From assembly GCA_021323335.1 (NCBI GenBank), contig JAJTCN010000046.1, positions 1 to 64,000 of the forward strand: a stretch of 64,000 nt of DNA, written 5' to 3'. Made by a program: the position numbers and the translations under genes. The stretch comes from Ramlibacter sp. (GTDB lineage: Bacteria > Pseudomonadota > Gammaproteobacteria > Burkholderiales > Burkholderiaceae_C). The notes below the pieces were generated by a model, which was not told the DNA's origin, did no database searches, and saw nothing but the letters and a program-made list of their open reading frames with translations. Positions within the stretch are counted from its first letter, which is position 1; each line of letters opens with the position of its first letter. Shown here one piece after another: positions 15,913 to 24,546 of the stretch.

Positions 15913-17133
15913 CTAGCCAGGGGCCAGCGCAGTGGGGAGTAACAAGATCGTCGTGAATCCGGCCAGCGGCGGGGCCAGCCAGCGTTGCGCACGGGCGCGG
16001 CCGATGGAGCGCACCTTGCCGCCGGCCTGCAGTTCCACCAGGGCGCGTTGCACCGTCCGCTGGCTGTCGCCGAGCGCCAGGGCCAGGGCCGAGGTCGACC
16101 ACGCCGCGCCGTCGGACAGCAGCGCCAGCAGCGACGCCTGGTCGCCGTCGATCGGCGGCGCAAGCACCACCACGTCGCGGTCATCGACCGGCCTCAAGGC
16201 AAAGCCGGCGGCCGTCGATTCGATGCGGGCAAGCGGCTTGACGATGGCGCGCAGCCGGCCGATTTCCACGCGCAGCCGCGCGCGATGCGTCTCGTCCGGC
16301 TCGCGCATGCGGAACGCCTCGCGGATGAGGGCGTCGCGGTTGGCATCGCCCGGCCAGGCGATCGCGAGTGCACGCGCCAGGGCAAACAGGATCGGGCGGC
16401 GCGCGAGTCCCAGCCATGCGTCTCCGGCCCCCAGGCCGCGCCGGCACGCATCCACCACCAGTGCGCCCGAGCCACGCTGCGCCGCCACCTCGTCGAGACG
16501 CAGGAGACGCGCGCCATCCGCGCCCAGCCGGCGGGCGGCAGGACGCTCCAGCACGGCCTGCGCGTCTTCCACTTCCGCCTGCAGCGCCGGCACGCGGGCG
16601 GCTGCGGCCGCTTGCCGCGCGCGCGCCAGCGCGGCGCGTGCGTCGATGACGTGCAGGGACCGCAAGGCCAGTTCCGCCGCGCTGAGTTCGGCGACGGCCG
16701 CGAGCGCCGGCGGCAGGCCGCGGGCGTCGATGCGCGACAAGCTCGCCTCGGCTTCGTGCAAGCGACCGAGCAGCAGGAGCCTGCGCGCCGCGACCAGCCG
16801 GGCCAGGCTGGCATTGCGATGGTCGGCATGCGCTTGCAGCGTCGCCGAGGCGGCGTCCAGCGCCCGCTGCGAACCGCCGAGGTCCCGCATGGCGAGCGCC
16901 ACTTCCGCCTCCGCCACCACGCAGCGCGCCCGTGCGACGTCCTCATGCGCCCCGAACCCTCGCGCGGCGCGCCGCAGTAGGTCGCGGGCGACGGGATGTT
17001 CTCCGAGCTGGGCCATGGCGATCCCGCGCAAGGCCAGCGCGGGTGGGTCCTCGCGCAGTGCCACCCGCTTGAGCGCACCGAGCGCGTCGCCCGCGGCCAG
17101 GGCGCGGGCCGAGGCGGCGATCAACGAGTCCAT
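15913..17133 (-). CDS. Helix-turn-helix regulator with TPR-like helical repeats
   Basis: A 406-residue protein. Residues 1-280 form Ala-rich helical pairs resembling TPR repeats. The C-terminal 100 residues contain a winged-helix-type segment ([37 protein letters not shown]) that reads as recognition helix plus wing. It probably controls the downstream propeller gene and perhaps the divergent VOC gene 51 bp away. The ligand is unknown. The arrangement with a propeller partner is a recurring hypothetical pair in Burkholderiales (from memory, not tested). Confidence 0.7.
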   Translation of the reverse strand: MDSLIAASARALAAGDALGALKRVALREDPPALALRGIAMAQLGEHPVARDLLRRAARGFGAHEDVARARCVVAEAEVALAMRDLGGSQRALDAASATLQAHADHRNASLARLVAARRLLLLGRLHEAEASLSRIDARGLPPALAAVAELSAAELALRSLHVIDARAALARARQAAAAARVPALQAEVEDAQAVLERPAARRLGADGARLLRLDEVAAQRGSGALVVDACRRGLGAGDAWLGLARRPILFALARALAIAWPGDANRDALIREAFRMREPDETHRARLRVEIGRLRAIVKPLARIESTAAGFALRPVDDRDVVVLAPPIDGDQASLLALLSDGAAWSTSALALALGDSQRTVQRALVELQAGGKVRSIGRARAQRWLAPPLAGFTTILLLPTALAPG

Positions 17134-17184
17134 GCAACCAGACTACCATGGCGGTTTCCGACGCCACATTCCAAAGGACAGGTC

Positions 17185-17628
17185 TTGCAAGCCCCCCGTT
17201 CCAACCCGGCGATGCTCTCGCCCTTCCACCTCGCCTTTCCCGTGCACGACCTCGCGCAGGCCCGCGGCTTCTACGGCCAGACGCTCGGCTGCCCCGAGGG
17301 GCGCAGCAGCGACGAGTGGATCGACTTCAATTTCTACGGCCACCAGATCGTGGCGCACCTGGCCCCGTCCGAGACCGGCGCGGCGCAGCGCAACGCGGTG
17401 GACGGCCACGGCGTGCCGGTGCGGCACTTCGGCATCGTGCTGCCGATGGCGGACTGGGAAGACCTCGCGCAGCGGCTGCGCGCCGCCGGCACGGAGTTCG
17501 TGATCGAGCCCTACATCCGCTTCAAGGGCGAGCCGGGCGAGCAGGCGACCATGTTCTTCCTGGACCCGTCGGGCAACGCCATCGAGATCAAGGCCTTCAC
17601 GGACATCTCGCGGCTGTTCGCCAAGTAA
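17185..17628 (+). CDS. VOC-family (glyoxalase/bleomycin resistance-like) protein
   Basis: A 147-residue vicinal-oxygen-chelate protein with two paired beta-alpha-beta modules. Metal-ligand positions are visible as His in PFHLAFPV, His in GHQIVAHL and Glu in [12 protein letters not shown] 17185 is preferred because AAAGGA lies 6 bp upstream; the ATG at 17212 has no ribosome site. The family includes glyoxalases, extradiol dioxygenases and antibiotic-binding proteins, and this one is of unassigned function. It is divergent from the HTH regulator. Confidence 0.82.
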   Translation: MQAPRSNPAMLSPFHLAFPVHDLAQARGFYGQTLGCPEGRSSDEWIDFNFYGHQIVAHLAPSETGAAQRNAVDGHGVPVRHFGIVLPMADWEDLAQRLRAAGTEFVIEPYIRFKGEPGEQATMFFLDPSGNAIEIKAFTDISRLFAK

Positions 17629-17643
17629 GCGACGGCGCGGCCG

Positions 17644-17822
17644 CTAGGGCAGCCGGATCTCCCGCACCTGGCCGTGATGGGCCAGTTCGCGCAGCAGCAG
17701 CACGTCGGCGACGAAGTGCTGCCGGCCCGCCACCGACGGCGGGGGTCGCCGCCCACCTCGAGCACCTGGCCGCGCAGGCGCGCCGCGTGCGGCATCAGCC
17801 AGTCTTCCGCTGTCTCGAGGGC
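17644..17822 (-). pseudogene. Possible truncated, frameshifted gene remnant
   Basis: Just after the esterase stop, two minus-strand frames give protein-like segments: TAEDWLMPHAARLRGQVLEVGG, then after a frame change near 17735 HFVADVLLLRELAHHGQVREIRLP ending at TAG 17644. Neither is a full gene and no start is visible. They read as the C-terminal part of one protein disrupted by a frameshift. The family was not recognised, and chance coding-like sequence remains possible. Confidence 0.35.
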
Positions 17823-17825
17823 ACG

Positions 17826-18458
17826 TCAGCTCCGCCCGCCGACATGGGCGGTCACCAGCCCCAGCGCTCGCGCGTCGATACCGTGGCCGAGGCCGGGCAA
17901 CAGGTCGAGCGTGACGTCGCCTCCCAGGGCCTGCAGCGCCTGGGCCGCCTCCACCGAATAGCGCGCCGGCACCACGCCGTCCGCTTCGCCGTGAACGAGG
18001 TGGAAGCGCAGGCCCGCTGGCGCGCGGCGCACGGGCGACGCGAAGCGGCCTGCCAATGCAACCACGCTTCCGGCCAAGGCGCCCGGCGCCTGGGCCTGCG
18101 TGGCTTCCAGCGACAGGATCGCGCCTTGCGAGAAGCCGACCAGCGTGGTGGCCGCCGGCCCGATGCCGGCGGCCCGCTGCCAGTGCGCCACCGTGTCCAG
18201 GAACAGGGGCAGGGCCTGCTCGATGCGCTGGGGCCGGTTCTGCTCGGTGATGCCGACCACCGGGAACCACTCGCGGCCGCTGCCGAGCGTGGACGGGTGC
18301 GGCGCATCGACGCTGACGACCACGGCGTCCGTCCGCGCCAGGGCGATCGCTTCCCCCACGGGCGCCAGGTCGGCGGCCGAGGCGCCGACCCCATGGAACA
18401 GCAGCACGAGCTGCGTCGCCCCTGGCGGGCGGGCGATGACGATGGCGGCGTCATGCAT
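17826..18458 (-). CDS. Alpha/beta hydrolase (YpfH-type esterase)
   Basis: A 210-residue carboxylesterase of the phospholipase/YpfH family. The oxyanion region is LLFHGVGAS (residue 20 region), the nucleophile elbow GFSQGA lies near residue 112, and Asp and His follow in GEADGVVP and LGHGID. The start ATG 18458 overlaps the end of the DODA-type dioxygenase by 8 bp (ATGCATGA), so they are cotranscribed. It is slightly shorter than E. coli YpfH. It may hydrolyse an ester related to the neighbouring ring-opening step (inference). Confidence 0.83.
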   Translation of the reverse strand: MHDAAIVIARPPGATQLVLLFHGVGASAADLAPVGEAIALARTDAVVVSVDAPHPSTLGSGREWFPVVGITEQNRPQRIEQALPLFLDTVAHWQRAAGIGPAATTLVGFSQGAILSLEATQAQAPGALAGSVVALAGRFASPVRRAPAGLRFHLVHGEADGVVPARYSVEAAQALQALGGDVTLDLLPGLGHGIDARALGLVTAHVGGRS

Positions 18459-19266
18459 CGACCGTCTCCTCGACCTGCAGCGTGACCCGTTCGCCGAACA
18501 GGTAGGACTCCATGGCCAGCACGCCGTGGCGGATGCCGCCGTCCAGCACGGTGGCCGGGGTTGGCTCCCGTGACGCACCGGCTGCCACCAGCAGGGGCAG
18601 GAAGTGCTCGGTGGTCGGGTGCGCGCGTTGCGCATGCGGGGCACGCTCCAGCGTATCCAGCAGCCGCTGCGTGTCGCCGTCCTGCACCGCCTGGCGGACC
18701 CACTCGCTGAACTCGCGCGCATAGGCCGCTTCCCGCACTTCGCCCGTGCGGAATTCGTACAGGTTGTGGGTGAGGCTGCCCGAGCCGACGATCAACACGC
18801 CTTCGTCCGCCAGCGGCGCAAGTGCGCGGCCCAGCGCGAAGGCCTTGGCAGCGTCGGTATCGAATGGCAGCGAAACCTGCACGACCGGCACGTCCGCGTC
18901 GGGGTACTGGTGCATCAGCGGCACCCAGGCGCCGTGGTCCAGCCCGCGTTGCGCGTCCAGCGACGCCGCTATGCCGCCGGCGAGCAGCACTTCGCGAATG
19001 CGCGCGGCCAGCCGCGGCGAACCGGGCGCCGGGTACTGCAAGGCGTAGAGCGCGCGCGGGAAACCGCCGAAGTCATGGATCGTCTCGGGTCGCTCGGCGG
19101 CGGTGATCTCGACGCCGCGGGTCATCCAGTGCGGGGAGACGATGACGATGGCCTCGGGCTTGCCCAGCGCACGGCCCAGCGCGCGCAGTTGCGCCCCGGC
19201 CAGGCCGGGTTCCATGGCGAAGGTGGGCGCGCCGTGCGAGACGAAGAGGGAGGGCAGCGTGGACAT
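18451..19266 (-). CDS. DODA-type extradiol ring-opening dioxygenase (YgiD-like)
   Basis: A 271-residue class III extradiol dioxygenase. Metal-ligand histidines of the family appear in FVSHGAPTF (about residue 11), SPHWMTRG (about residue 51) and HQYPDADVPVVQVSL. Catalytic His is likely in SLTHNLYEF. The family opens catechols such as DOPA or gallate-like rings; the physiological substrate of YgiD-type enzymes is uncertain. It forms a two-gene operon with the esterase and is divergent from the DUF1295 gene. Confidence 0.85.
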   Translation of the reverse strand: MSTLPSLFVSHGAPTFAMEPGLAGAQLRALGRALGKPEAIVIVSPHWMTRGVEITAAERPETIHDFGGFPRALYALQYPAPGSPRLAARIREVLLAGGIAASLDAQRGLDHGAWVPLMHQYPDADVPVVQVSLPFDTDAAKAFALGRALAPLADEGVLIVGSGSLTHNLYEFRTGEVREAAYAREFSEWVRQAVQDGDTQRLLDTLERAPHAQRAHPTTEHFLPLLVAAGASREPTPATVLDGGIRHGVLAMESYLFGERVTLQVEETVDA

Positions 19267-19383
19267 GGAGGCTCCTTGTGAATGGCTCCAGTCTATTGAT
19301 GCTGCCGTCCCTGATAAAGAATCGTGACGATGACAGTTTGTTCATGATTCAGAGACAGTTCAATGTGACTCGACAGGAGCGGC

Positions 19384-19411
19384 TGAATCCAGTGGCGCCG
19401 GCGCTGCGTAA
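19384..19411 (+). promoter_or_regulatory. ECF-sigma-like promoter before the DUF1295 gene
   Basis: TGAATCCA (19384-19391) and GCTGCGTAA (19403-19411) are separated by 11 bp. The same ATCCA-N11-GCTGCGTAA string stands before the FAD oxidoreductase gene at 20657. ATCC to TAA spacing is 18 bp, resembling promoters of the ChrR-controlled ECF sigma factor. The ATG at 19420 begins 8 bp after the -10, so the transcript is probably leaderless. Confidence 0.55.
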
Positions 19412-19419
19412 CGGTCCCC

Positions 19420-20205
19420 ATGCTCGGCCTCGCTTTCCTCGGACTGGTCCCGGCCGTCGGCCTGGCCGTGGCCGTGTGGGCCGCCAGCCTGCCGCTGCGC
19501 GACGCCAGCCTGGCCGACCGCGCCTGGGGGCTGCTGGTCGCGGCGCCGGCGGTGGTGTACGCCTGGCATCTCGCGGCGGGGTGGTCCGCGGCGGACCGCG
19601 CGACCTGGATGTTCGCCTTGCTGGCCCTGTGGGCGCTGCGGCTGGCCGCGCACATCACCTGGCGCAACCGGGGCCATGGCGAGGACCGCCGCTACGCCGC
19701 GATGCGCCGGGAGCATGGCGCTGCCTTTCCGCTGCGCAGCCTGTTCACGGTGTTCCTGCTGCAGGCCGTGCTGGCGTGGGTGGTGTCCTGGCCGCTGCTG
19801 GCGGGCGCCGCCCATCCGCGCGGCTTCGGCATCTGGGACCTGATCGGCGCCACGCTGGCCCTGTTCGGCATCGTCTTCGAAACCATCGCCGACGCGCAGC
19901 TGGCGCGCTTCAAGGCCGATCCCGCCAGCCACGGCCAGGTGCTGCGGCACGGCCTGTGGCGCTGGTCGCGCCATCCCAATTACTTCGGCGAAGCCTGCGT
20001 CTGGTGGGGCCTGGGCTGCATGGCGGTCGCGGGCGGCGGCCTGCCGGCCGCCTGGGCGCTGGCCTCGCCGATCCTGATGACGGTGTTGCTGCTGAAAGTC
20101 TCGGGCGTCAGCCTGCTGGAGCAGGACATCGCCGAGCGCCGGCCGGGCTATGCCGACTACGTGCGCCGCACCAGTCCCTTCATCCCACGACCCCCAAGAC
20201 CATGA
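19420..20205 (+). CDS. DUF1295 integral membrane protein (steroid 5-alpha-reductase-like)
   Basis: A 261-residue polytopic membrane protein with about six transmembrane segments. It carries the family signature in the C-terminal part: LRHGLWRWSRHPNYFGE near residue 183, then an EQD...RPGYADYVRRTSPF tail. The fold is that of steroid 5-alpha-reductase and isoprenylcysteine methyltransferase families, acting on lipid substrates in the membrane. It is the first gene of the lipid-modification cluster, behind the ECF-like promoter. No ribosome site is present, in line with leaderless initiation. Confidence 0.86.
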   Translation: MLGLAFLGLVPAVGLAVAVWAASLPLRDASLADRAWGLLVAAPAVVYAWHLAAGWSAADRATWMFALLALWALRLAAHITWRNRGHGEDRRYAAMRREHGAAFPLRSLFTVFLLQAVLAWVVSWPLLAGAAHPRGFGIWDLIGATLALFGIVFETIADAQLARFKADPASHGQVLRHGLWRWSRHPNYFGEACVWWGLGCMAVAGGGLPAAWALASPILMTVLLLKVSGVSLLEQDIAERRPGYADYVRRTSPFIPRPPRP

Positions 20206-20615
20206 CCGTTCTCCAATTCGTCGCCGCCTATGTCCTGACGGGGCTCGCCTTCCTCGGCCTGGACGCCGCCTGGCTCACCACCATGGCCGACCGCCTGTAC
20301 CGGCCGGCGCTGGGCAACCTGATGGCCGAGAAGTTCGCGCTTGGACCGGCCGCGGCCTTCTATTTCCTGTACGTCGCCGGCATCGTGGGCTTCGCGGTCG
20401 CGCCTGCCGTCGCCTCCGGCTCGGCCAGCGGCGCCCTGCTGCGCGGCGCCGCGCTGGGCCTGCTGGCCTACGCCACCTACGACCTGACCAACCAGGCCAC
20501 GCTGCGCGGCTGGCCCTGGTCCGTCACCCTGGCCGACATGGCCTGGGGCACGGTGGCCACGGGGGTGGCGGCCTGGATCGCGGCGGCCGTGATGCTGCAT
20601 TTCCAGAAAGCCTGA
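20202..20615 (+). CDS. DUF2177 family membrane protein
   Basis: A 137-residue protein with four predicted membrane helices (around residues 5-24, 48-68, 76-92 and 108-132). Family features include the opening FLGLDAAWLT and the block ATYDLTNQATLRGWPW near residue 90. The start overlaps the DUF1295 stop by 4 bp (ATGA), so the two are coupled. The function is unknown. Homologues recur in clusters with cyclopropane-synthase-like methyltransferases, as here. Confidence 0.85.
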   Translation: MTVLQFVAAYVLTGLAFLGLDAAWLTTMADRLYRPALGNLMAEKFALGPAAAFYFLYVAGIVGFAVAPAVASGSASGALLRGAALGLLAYATYDLTNQATLRGWPWSVTLADMAWGTVATGVAAWIAAAVMLHFQKA

Positions 20616-20623
20616 CGCCACCA

Positions 20624-20649
20624 CATCCAATCGGGCGGCCGCTGCGTAA
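20624..20649 (+). promoter_or_regulatory. Second ECF-sigma-like promoter, before the FAD oxidoreductase gene
   Basis: CATCCA (20624-20629), an 11-bp gap, and GCTGCGTAA (20641-20649) repeat the architecture of the 19384 promoter. The ATG at 20657 follows after 7 bp, again predicting a leaderless mRNA. The element lies between the DUF2177 stop and the next gene, so the downstream three genes can be transcribed separately. Confidence 0.55.
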
Positions 20650-20656
20650 GGCTGGC

Positions 20657-22012
20657 ATGGCCCCCTCGCGTCTCCCCGATCCCCGCGCCCTGCGCGTCGC
20701 CGTCGTCGGCTCCGGCATCTCCGGTCTTTCCTGCGCCTGGCTGCTGTCGCAGCGGCACCAGGTGAGCGTGTTCGAGGCGGACGGCCGCAGCGGCGGGCAC
20801 AGCCATACCGTCGATGCGCCGGGGCCGGCGGGCAACGTGCCGGTGGACACCGGCTTCATCGTCTACAACGAGCCGGCCTATCCCAACCTCACGGCGCTGT
20901 TCCGCCACCTGGACGTGCCGACCAAGCCGTCCGACATGTCGTTCGCGGTCAGCCTGGACGGCGGCGCTCTCGAGTACGCGGGCACCGACCTGCGCGGCCT
21001 GTTCGCGCAGAAGCGCAACCTGGTGCGCCCGCGGTTCTGGGCGATGCTGCGCGACCTGGCGCGCTTCTACCGCGAAGCGCCCGGCGACGGCGCGGCCGCG
21101 GGCCTGCAGCCCCTGGGCGAATACCTGGCCAGCCGCGGCTACAGCGACGCCTTCCGCGACGACCACCTGCTGCCGATGGCCGCCGCGATCTGGTCGGCCT
21201 CGCCGGGAAAGGTGGCCGACTACCCGACCGAGGCGTTCCTGCGCTTCTGCGAGAACCACCGGCTGCTGCAGGTGAGCGGCCGCCCGGTCTGGCGGACGGT
21301 CGACGGCGGCAGCCGCGAATACGTGCGGCGCCTGTCGCAACCCTTCGCCGGCCGCCTGCACCTGGACCACGGCGTGCTGGAGATCCGGCGCGACGCCGAG
21401 GGCGTGGCGCTGCGCACGCGCGCCGGTTGGTGGCCCGGGCGCTTCGACCAGGTGGTGGTGGCCACGCACGCGGACCAGGCGCTGCGCCTGCTGCCCGACG
21501 CCCACGACGACGAGCGTCGCCTGCTCGGCGCCTTCGGCTACAGCCGCAACCACGCGGTGCTGCATCGCGACCCGGCGCTGATGCCGGTGCGCCGCGGCGT
21601 GTGGGCCAGCTGGAACTACCTGGCCGACCGCACCGCCCCGGATCAGCCGCCCTGCGTGACGTACTGGATGAACCGGCTGCAGGGCATTCCCGAGGACAAC
21701 CCGCTGTTCGTCACCTTGAATCCGGTGCGGCCGCCGGAGCCGAAGCACCTGCTGCGCACCGAGATCTACGAGCATCCGCTGTTCGACGCCGCGGCAATGC
21801 GCGCGCAGCGCAAGCTGTGGGCCTTGCAAGGGCGGCAGCGCACGTGGTTCTGCGGCGCCTACTTCGGCGCGGGCTTCCATGAAGACGGCTTGCAGGCGGG
21901 CCTGGCCGTGGCGGAGGCGCTGGGGCAGGTGCGTCGTCCCTGGAAGGTGCCCGACGAATCGGGCCGCATCCACCTGCAGCCGCAGCCGGACCCCGTGCAC
22001 GTCCCCGCATGA
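20657..22012 (+). CDS. FAD-dependent amine-oxidase-like oxidoreductase (COG2907)
   Basis: A 451-residue flavoprotein of the COG2907 family. The dinucleotide motif VAVVGSGISGLSCAWLL lies at residues 14-30, followed by an E-x5-GGHSHT segment typical of amine-oxidase-like desaturases. The C-terminal FAD contact is WFCGAYFGAGFHEDGLQAG. It is regularly found with DUF1365 and cyclopropane-synthase-like genes and may oxidise or desaturate a methylated fatty-acyl chain (inference from context). The stop overlaps the DUF1365 start by 4 bp. Confidence 0.87.
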   Translation: MAPSRLPDPRALRVAVVGSGISGLSCAWLLSQRHQVSVFEADGRSGGHSHTVDAPGPAGNVPVDTGFIVYNEPAYPNLTALFRHLDVPTKPSDMSFAVSLDGGALEYAGTDLRGLFAQKRNLVRPRFWAMLRDLARFYREAPGDGAAAGLQPLGEYLASRGYSDAFRDDHLLPMAAAIWSASPGKVADYPTEAFLRFCENHRLLQVSGRPVWRTVDGGSREYVRRLSQPFAGRLHLDHGVLEIRRDAEGVALRTRAGWWPGRFDQVVVATHADQALRLLPDAHDDERRLLGAFGYSRNHAVLHRDPALMPVRRGVWASWNYLADRTAPDQPPCVTYWMNRLQGIPEDNPLFVTLNPVRPPEPKHLLRTEIYEHPLFDAAAMRAQRKLWALQGRQRTWFCGAYFGAGFHEDGLQAGLAVAEALGQVRRPWKVPDESGRIHLQPQPDPVHVPA

Positions 22013-22815
22013 AATCGTCTGCGATTTATCGCGGCCACGTGGTCCACCAGCGCTTGCGTCCGAGCGCGCACCGCTTGCGCTACGCGATGTTCTCCCTGCT
22101 GCTGGACCTGGACGAGCTGGCGGAAGTGGATCGCCTGGGCTTGCTGTCGGTCAACCGCGGCAACGTCTTCAGCTTCCGCGAGGCGGACCACGGCGACGGC
22201 AGCACGCCGCGCCTGCGCGACCAGGTCGATCGCTGGCTGGTCGCGGCGGGCCTGGCGCCGGGCGGCCGCATCCGGCTGCACACCATGCCGCGCATCCTGG
22301 GCTATGCCTTCAATCCGCTCAGCGTGTATTTCTGCGACGCGCCGCGGGGCGGCCTGCAGGCGATCGTGTACGAGGTGAACAGCACCTTCGGCGAACGGCA
22401 TCGCTACCTGCTGGCGGTCAGCGGCGAGCAGGCCCGCGACGCGCAGGCCGGCGGCCAGATCGCCCAGCGCTGCGCCAAGCGCATGCACGTGTCGCCCTTC
22501 ATCGGCATGGAGGCCGAGTACGCGTTCCGCCTCCGGCCGCCCGGTGACGCCGACGGCGGGCCGCTGTCGATCGGTGTCGACGTCCACGACGAGGGCGGCC
22601 CGCTGCTGCTGGCCACGCACGGCGCGCGCCGCCATCCCCTGACCGACGCCGGCCTCCTGCGCGCCCTGCTGCTGTATCCGCTGCTCACCGTGAAGGTGAT
22701 CGCCGCCATCCACTGGGAGGCGCTGCTGCTCTGGCGCAAGCGCGTCCCCTTCCTGCACCGGCCGCCGCGCGCCGCCGAGCCCCTGACCATCGTTCCCCCC
22801 GAGCCCCGACCATGA
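22009..22815 (+). CDS. DUF1365 domain-containing protein
   Basis: A 268-residue protein whose opening IYRGHVVHQRLRPSAHRLRYAMF is the DUF1365 signature (a GxVxHxRxxPxxHxFxY pattern). Further conserved blocks are RILGYAFNPLSVYFCDAPRG and HVSPFIGMEAEYAF. The function is unknown. It is conserved in ChrR/RpoE-controlled lipid clusters with COG2907 and cyclopropane-synthase-like genes. It overlaps both neighbours by 4 bp, so the three proteins are probably made in fixed ratio. Confidence 0.87.
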   Translation: MKSSAIYRGHVVHQRLRPSAHRLRYAMFSLLLDLDELAEVDRLGLLSVNRGNVFSFREADHGDGSTPRLRDQVDRWLVAAGLAPGGRIRLHTMPRILGYAFNPLSVYFCDAPRGGLQAIVYEVNSTFGERHRYLLAVSGEQARDAQAGGQIAQRCAKRMHVSPFIGMEAEYAFRLRPPGDADGGPLSIGVDVHDEGGPLLLATHGARRHPLTDAGLLRALLLYPLLTVKVIAAIHWEALLLWRKRVPFLHRPPRAAEPLTIVPPEPRP

Positions 22816-24050
22816 ACGCCCGCACCGACACGCCCGTCGAAAACCTCGCTCCCGCGCTCCGCCTTTCGCCGTCCTGGCGCCAGCCGCTGCGCGCCGTCGT
22901 CGGCCGCCTTCTCAAGCGCCTGCGCAGCGGCACGCTGTGCATCGAGCTGCCCGGCGGCGAACGCCTGCATGCGCGCGGCAGCCAGCCCGGCCCCGACGCC
23001 ACGCTGCGGCTGCACCGCTGGCGGCCGCTGTGGCGGCTGCTGGTGCAAGGCGACATCGGACTGGCCACCTCCTACCGCGACGGCGACTGGTCCAGCCCGG
23101 ACCTGACCGCGCTGCTGCTGCTCGGCGCGGCGAACGAAGATGCATGGAACAGCGCGTTGCAGGGCTCCGCGCCCTGGCGCGCGCTGTCGCGCCTGCTGCA
23201 CCTGGCGCACGCCAACACCCGGCGCGGCAGCCGCCAGAACATCGCGTTCCACTACGACCTGGGCAACGCCTTCTACGCGCAATGGCTGGACGCCAGCATG
23301 CTGTATTCCAGCGCGCTCTATCCGACGGGCCGCGAGACGCTGGAGGAGGCGCAGGAGCTGCGGCTGGATGCGATCGTCCGCCTGCTGGACACCCCGCGCG
23401 GCGCTCGCGTCCTGGAGATCGGTTGCGGCTGGGGCGCGCTGGCCGCGCACGTGGCGCAGCGCCACGGTGCGCACGTCACCGGCCTGACGCTCTCGACCGA
23501 GCAGCTCGCGCACGCGCAGGCGCACGGCAAGCGGCGCGGCCTGGCATCGCATCTCGACCTGCGGCTGCAGGACTATCGCGACGTCGAAGGCAGCTACGAC
23601 CGCATCGTCTCGATCGAGATGCTGGAGGCCGTGGGCGAGCGCTACTGGCCGGCCTACTTCGACGTCCTGCGGCAGCGGCTGGCCGCCGACGGCCAGGCGG
23701 TGCTGCAGGTCATCACGATCGGCGAGCCGTGGTTCGACCGCTACCGCGCCGGCGCCGACTTCATCCAGCGCTTCATCTTCCCCGGGGGCATGCTGCCCAC
23801 GCGCCAGGCCTTGCGCGAGCACGCGCGGGCGGCCGGCCTGCGGCTGGAGGAGGACCTGCACTTCGGCCTCAGCTACGCGCAGACGCTGGTGGACTGGCGG
23901 CAGCGCTTCCTGTCGAACTGGCCGGCGATCGCGGCGCTCGGCTTCGACGACGGTTTCCGGCGCCTCTGGGAGTATTACCTCTGCTATTGCGAAGCGGGAT
24001 TCCGCAGCGGCCGCATCGACGTGGGCCTCTACCGCGTCGCGCATGCCTGA
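22812..24050 (+). CDS. Cyclopropane-fatty-acyl-phospholipid synthase-like methyltransferase
   Basis: A 412-residue SAM-dependent enzyme. An N-terminal lipid-binding region (about 1-130) precedes the CFA core with QNIAFHYDLGNAFYAQWLD near residue 145, the SAM motif VLEIGCGWGALAAHVA near residue 200, and the catalytic-region GGMLPTRQALREHARAAGL. It should transfer a methyl or methylene group to unsaturated phospholipid acyl chains at the inner membrane. Given the neighbours it could act in methylated or furan fatty-acid synthesis instead of plain cyclopropanation (inference). Confidence 0.9.
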   Translation: MNARTDTPVENLAPALRLSPSWRQPLRAVVGRLLKRLRSGTLCIELPGGERLHARGSQPGPDATLRLHRWRPLWRLLVQGDIGLATSYRDGDWSSPDLTALLLLGAANEDAWNSALQGSAPWRALSRLLHLAHANTRRGSRQNIAFHYDLGNAFYAQWLDASMLYSSALYPTGRETLEEAQELRLDAIVRLLDTPRGARVLEIGCGWGALAAHVAQRHGAHVTGLTLSTEQLAHAQAHGKRRGLASHLDLRLQDYRDVEGSYDRIVSIEMLEAVGERYWPAYFDVLRQRLAADGQAVLQVITIGEPWFDRYRAGADFIQRFIFPGGMLPTRQALREHARAAGLRLEEDLHFGLSYAQTLVDWRQRFLSNWPAIAALGFDDGFRRLWEYYLCYCEAGFRSGRIDVGLYRVAHA

Positions 24051-24129
24051 ATCTTCCATGTTGCAGTGCAAGACCGCGGGGGATCGAACACGTCTAGGAT
24101 GAAGGTCCCTCCGCTCCAAGGGTGCAGCG

Positions 24130-24546
24130 ATGAAGTTTCGCGAGCTCGTGTTCGCAGCGGCCATCGCCTCGGCTTGCGCCGGCGCCGCGGCCGCATCGTG
24201 GACCGCCGTGCCCGGTGCGCCCGACGTCGGCATCGACCTGGGTTCCCTGCACCTGGAAGGGGCGCGCGCGACGGTGTGGGTGCGCTGGTGGGGACGGCCC
24301 GCGGTCGCGCCTGAACTCGCGGTGCAGCGCCTCGGCCCGGTGCGCGTGAACCGCAGCGCCGTGCTCACCGAATTCGACTGCAGCCGGCGCACGCTGCGCA
24401 CGCTCGCCATGCATGCCTACGACGGCGCGGGGTCGCCGGTCTTCATGTCCAGCGTGCCGGGGCCGGTAAGGCCCGTCGATGGCGCGGAACTGGGGTGGAC
24501 CTACGACGCGGTGTGCGAAGCCGCGCGCGCGGGCGTGCGCTTCTAG
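24130..24546 (+). CDS. Secreted surface-adhesin-E-like small protein
   Basis: A 138-residue protein with a signal peptide (MKFRELVFAAAIASACAGAAAA). The mature part has the WTAVPGAPDVGIDLGSL...ARATVWVRWW pattern and a pair of cysteines (EFDCSRRTLR, YDAVCEAA) typical of the short adhesin-E-like beta domain of Burkholderiales. It is expected in the periplasm or at the outer surface. The function is unproven. The last bases overlap the convergent nucleoside deoxyribosyltransferase gene by 4 bp. Confidence 0.65.
   Translation: MKFRELVFAAAIASACAGAAAASWTAVPGAPDVGIDLGSLHLEGARATVWVRWWGRPAVAPELAVQRLGPVRVNRSAVLTEFDCSRRTLRTLAMHAYDGAGSPVFMSSVPGPVRPVDGAELGWTYDAVCEAARAGVRF

Noticed and set aside
16368..16649. 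Plus-strand frames inside the HTH regulator gene
   Set aside because: They have the biased amino-acid composition of shadows and no start signals.
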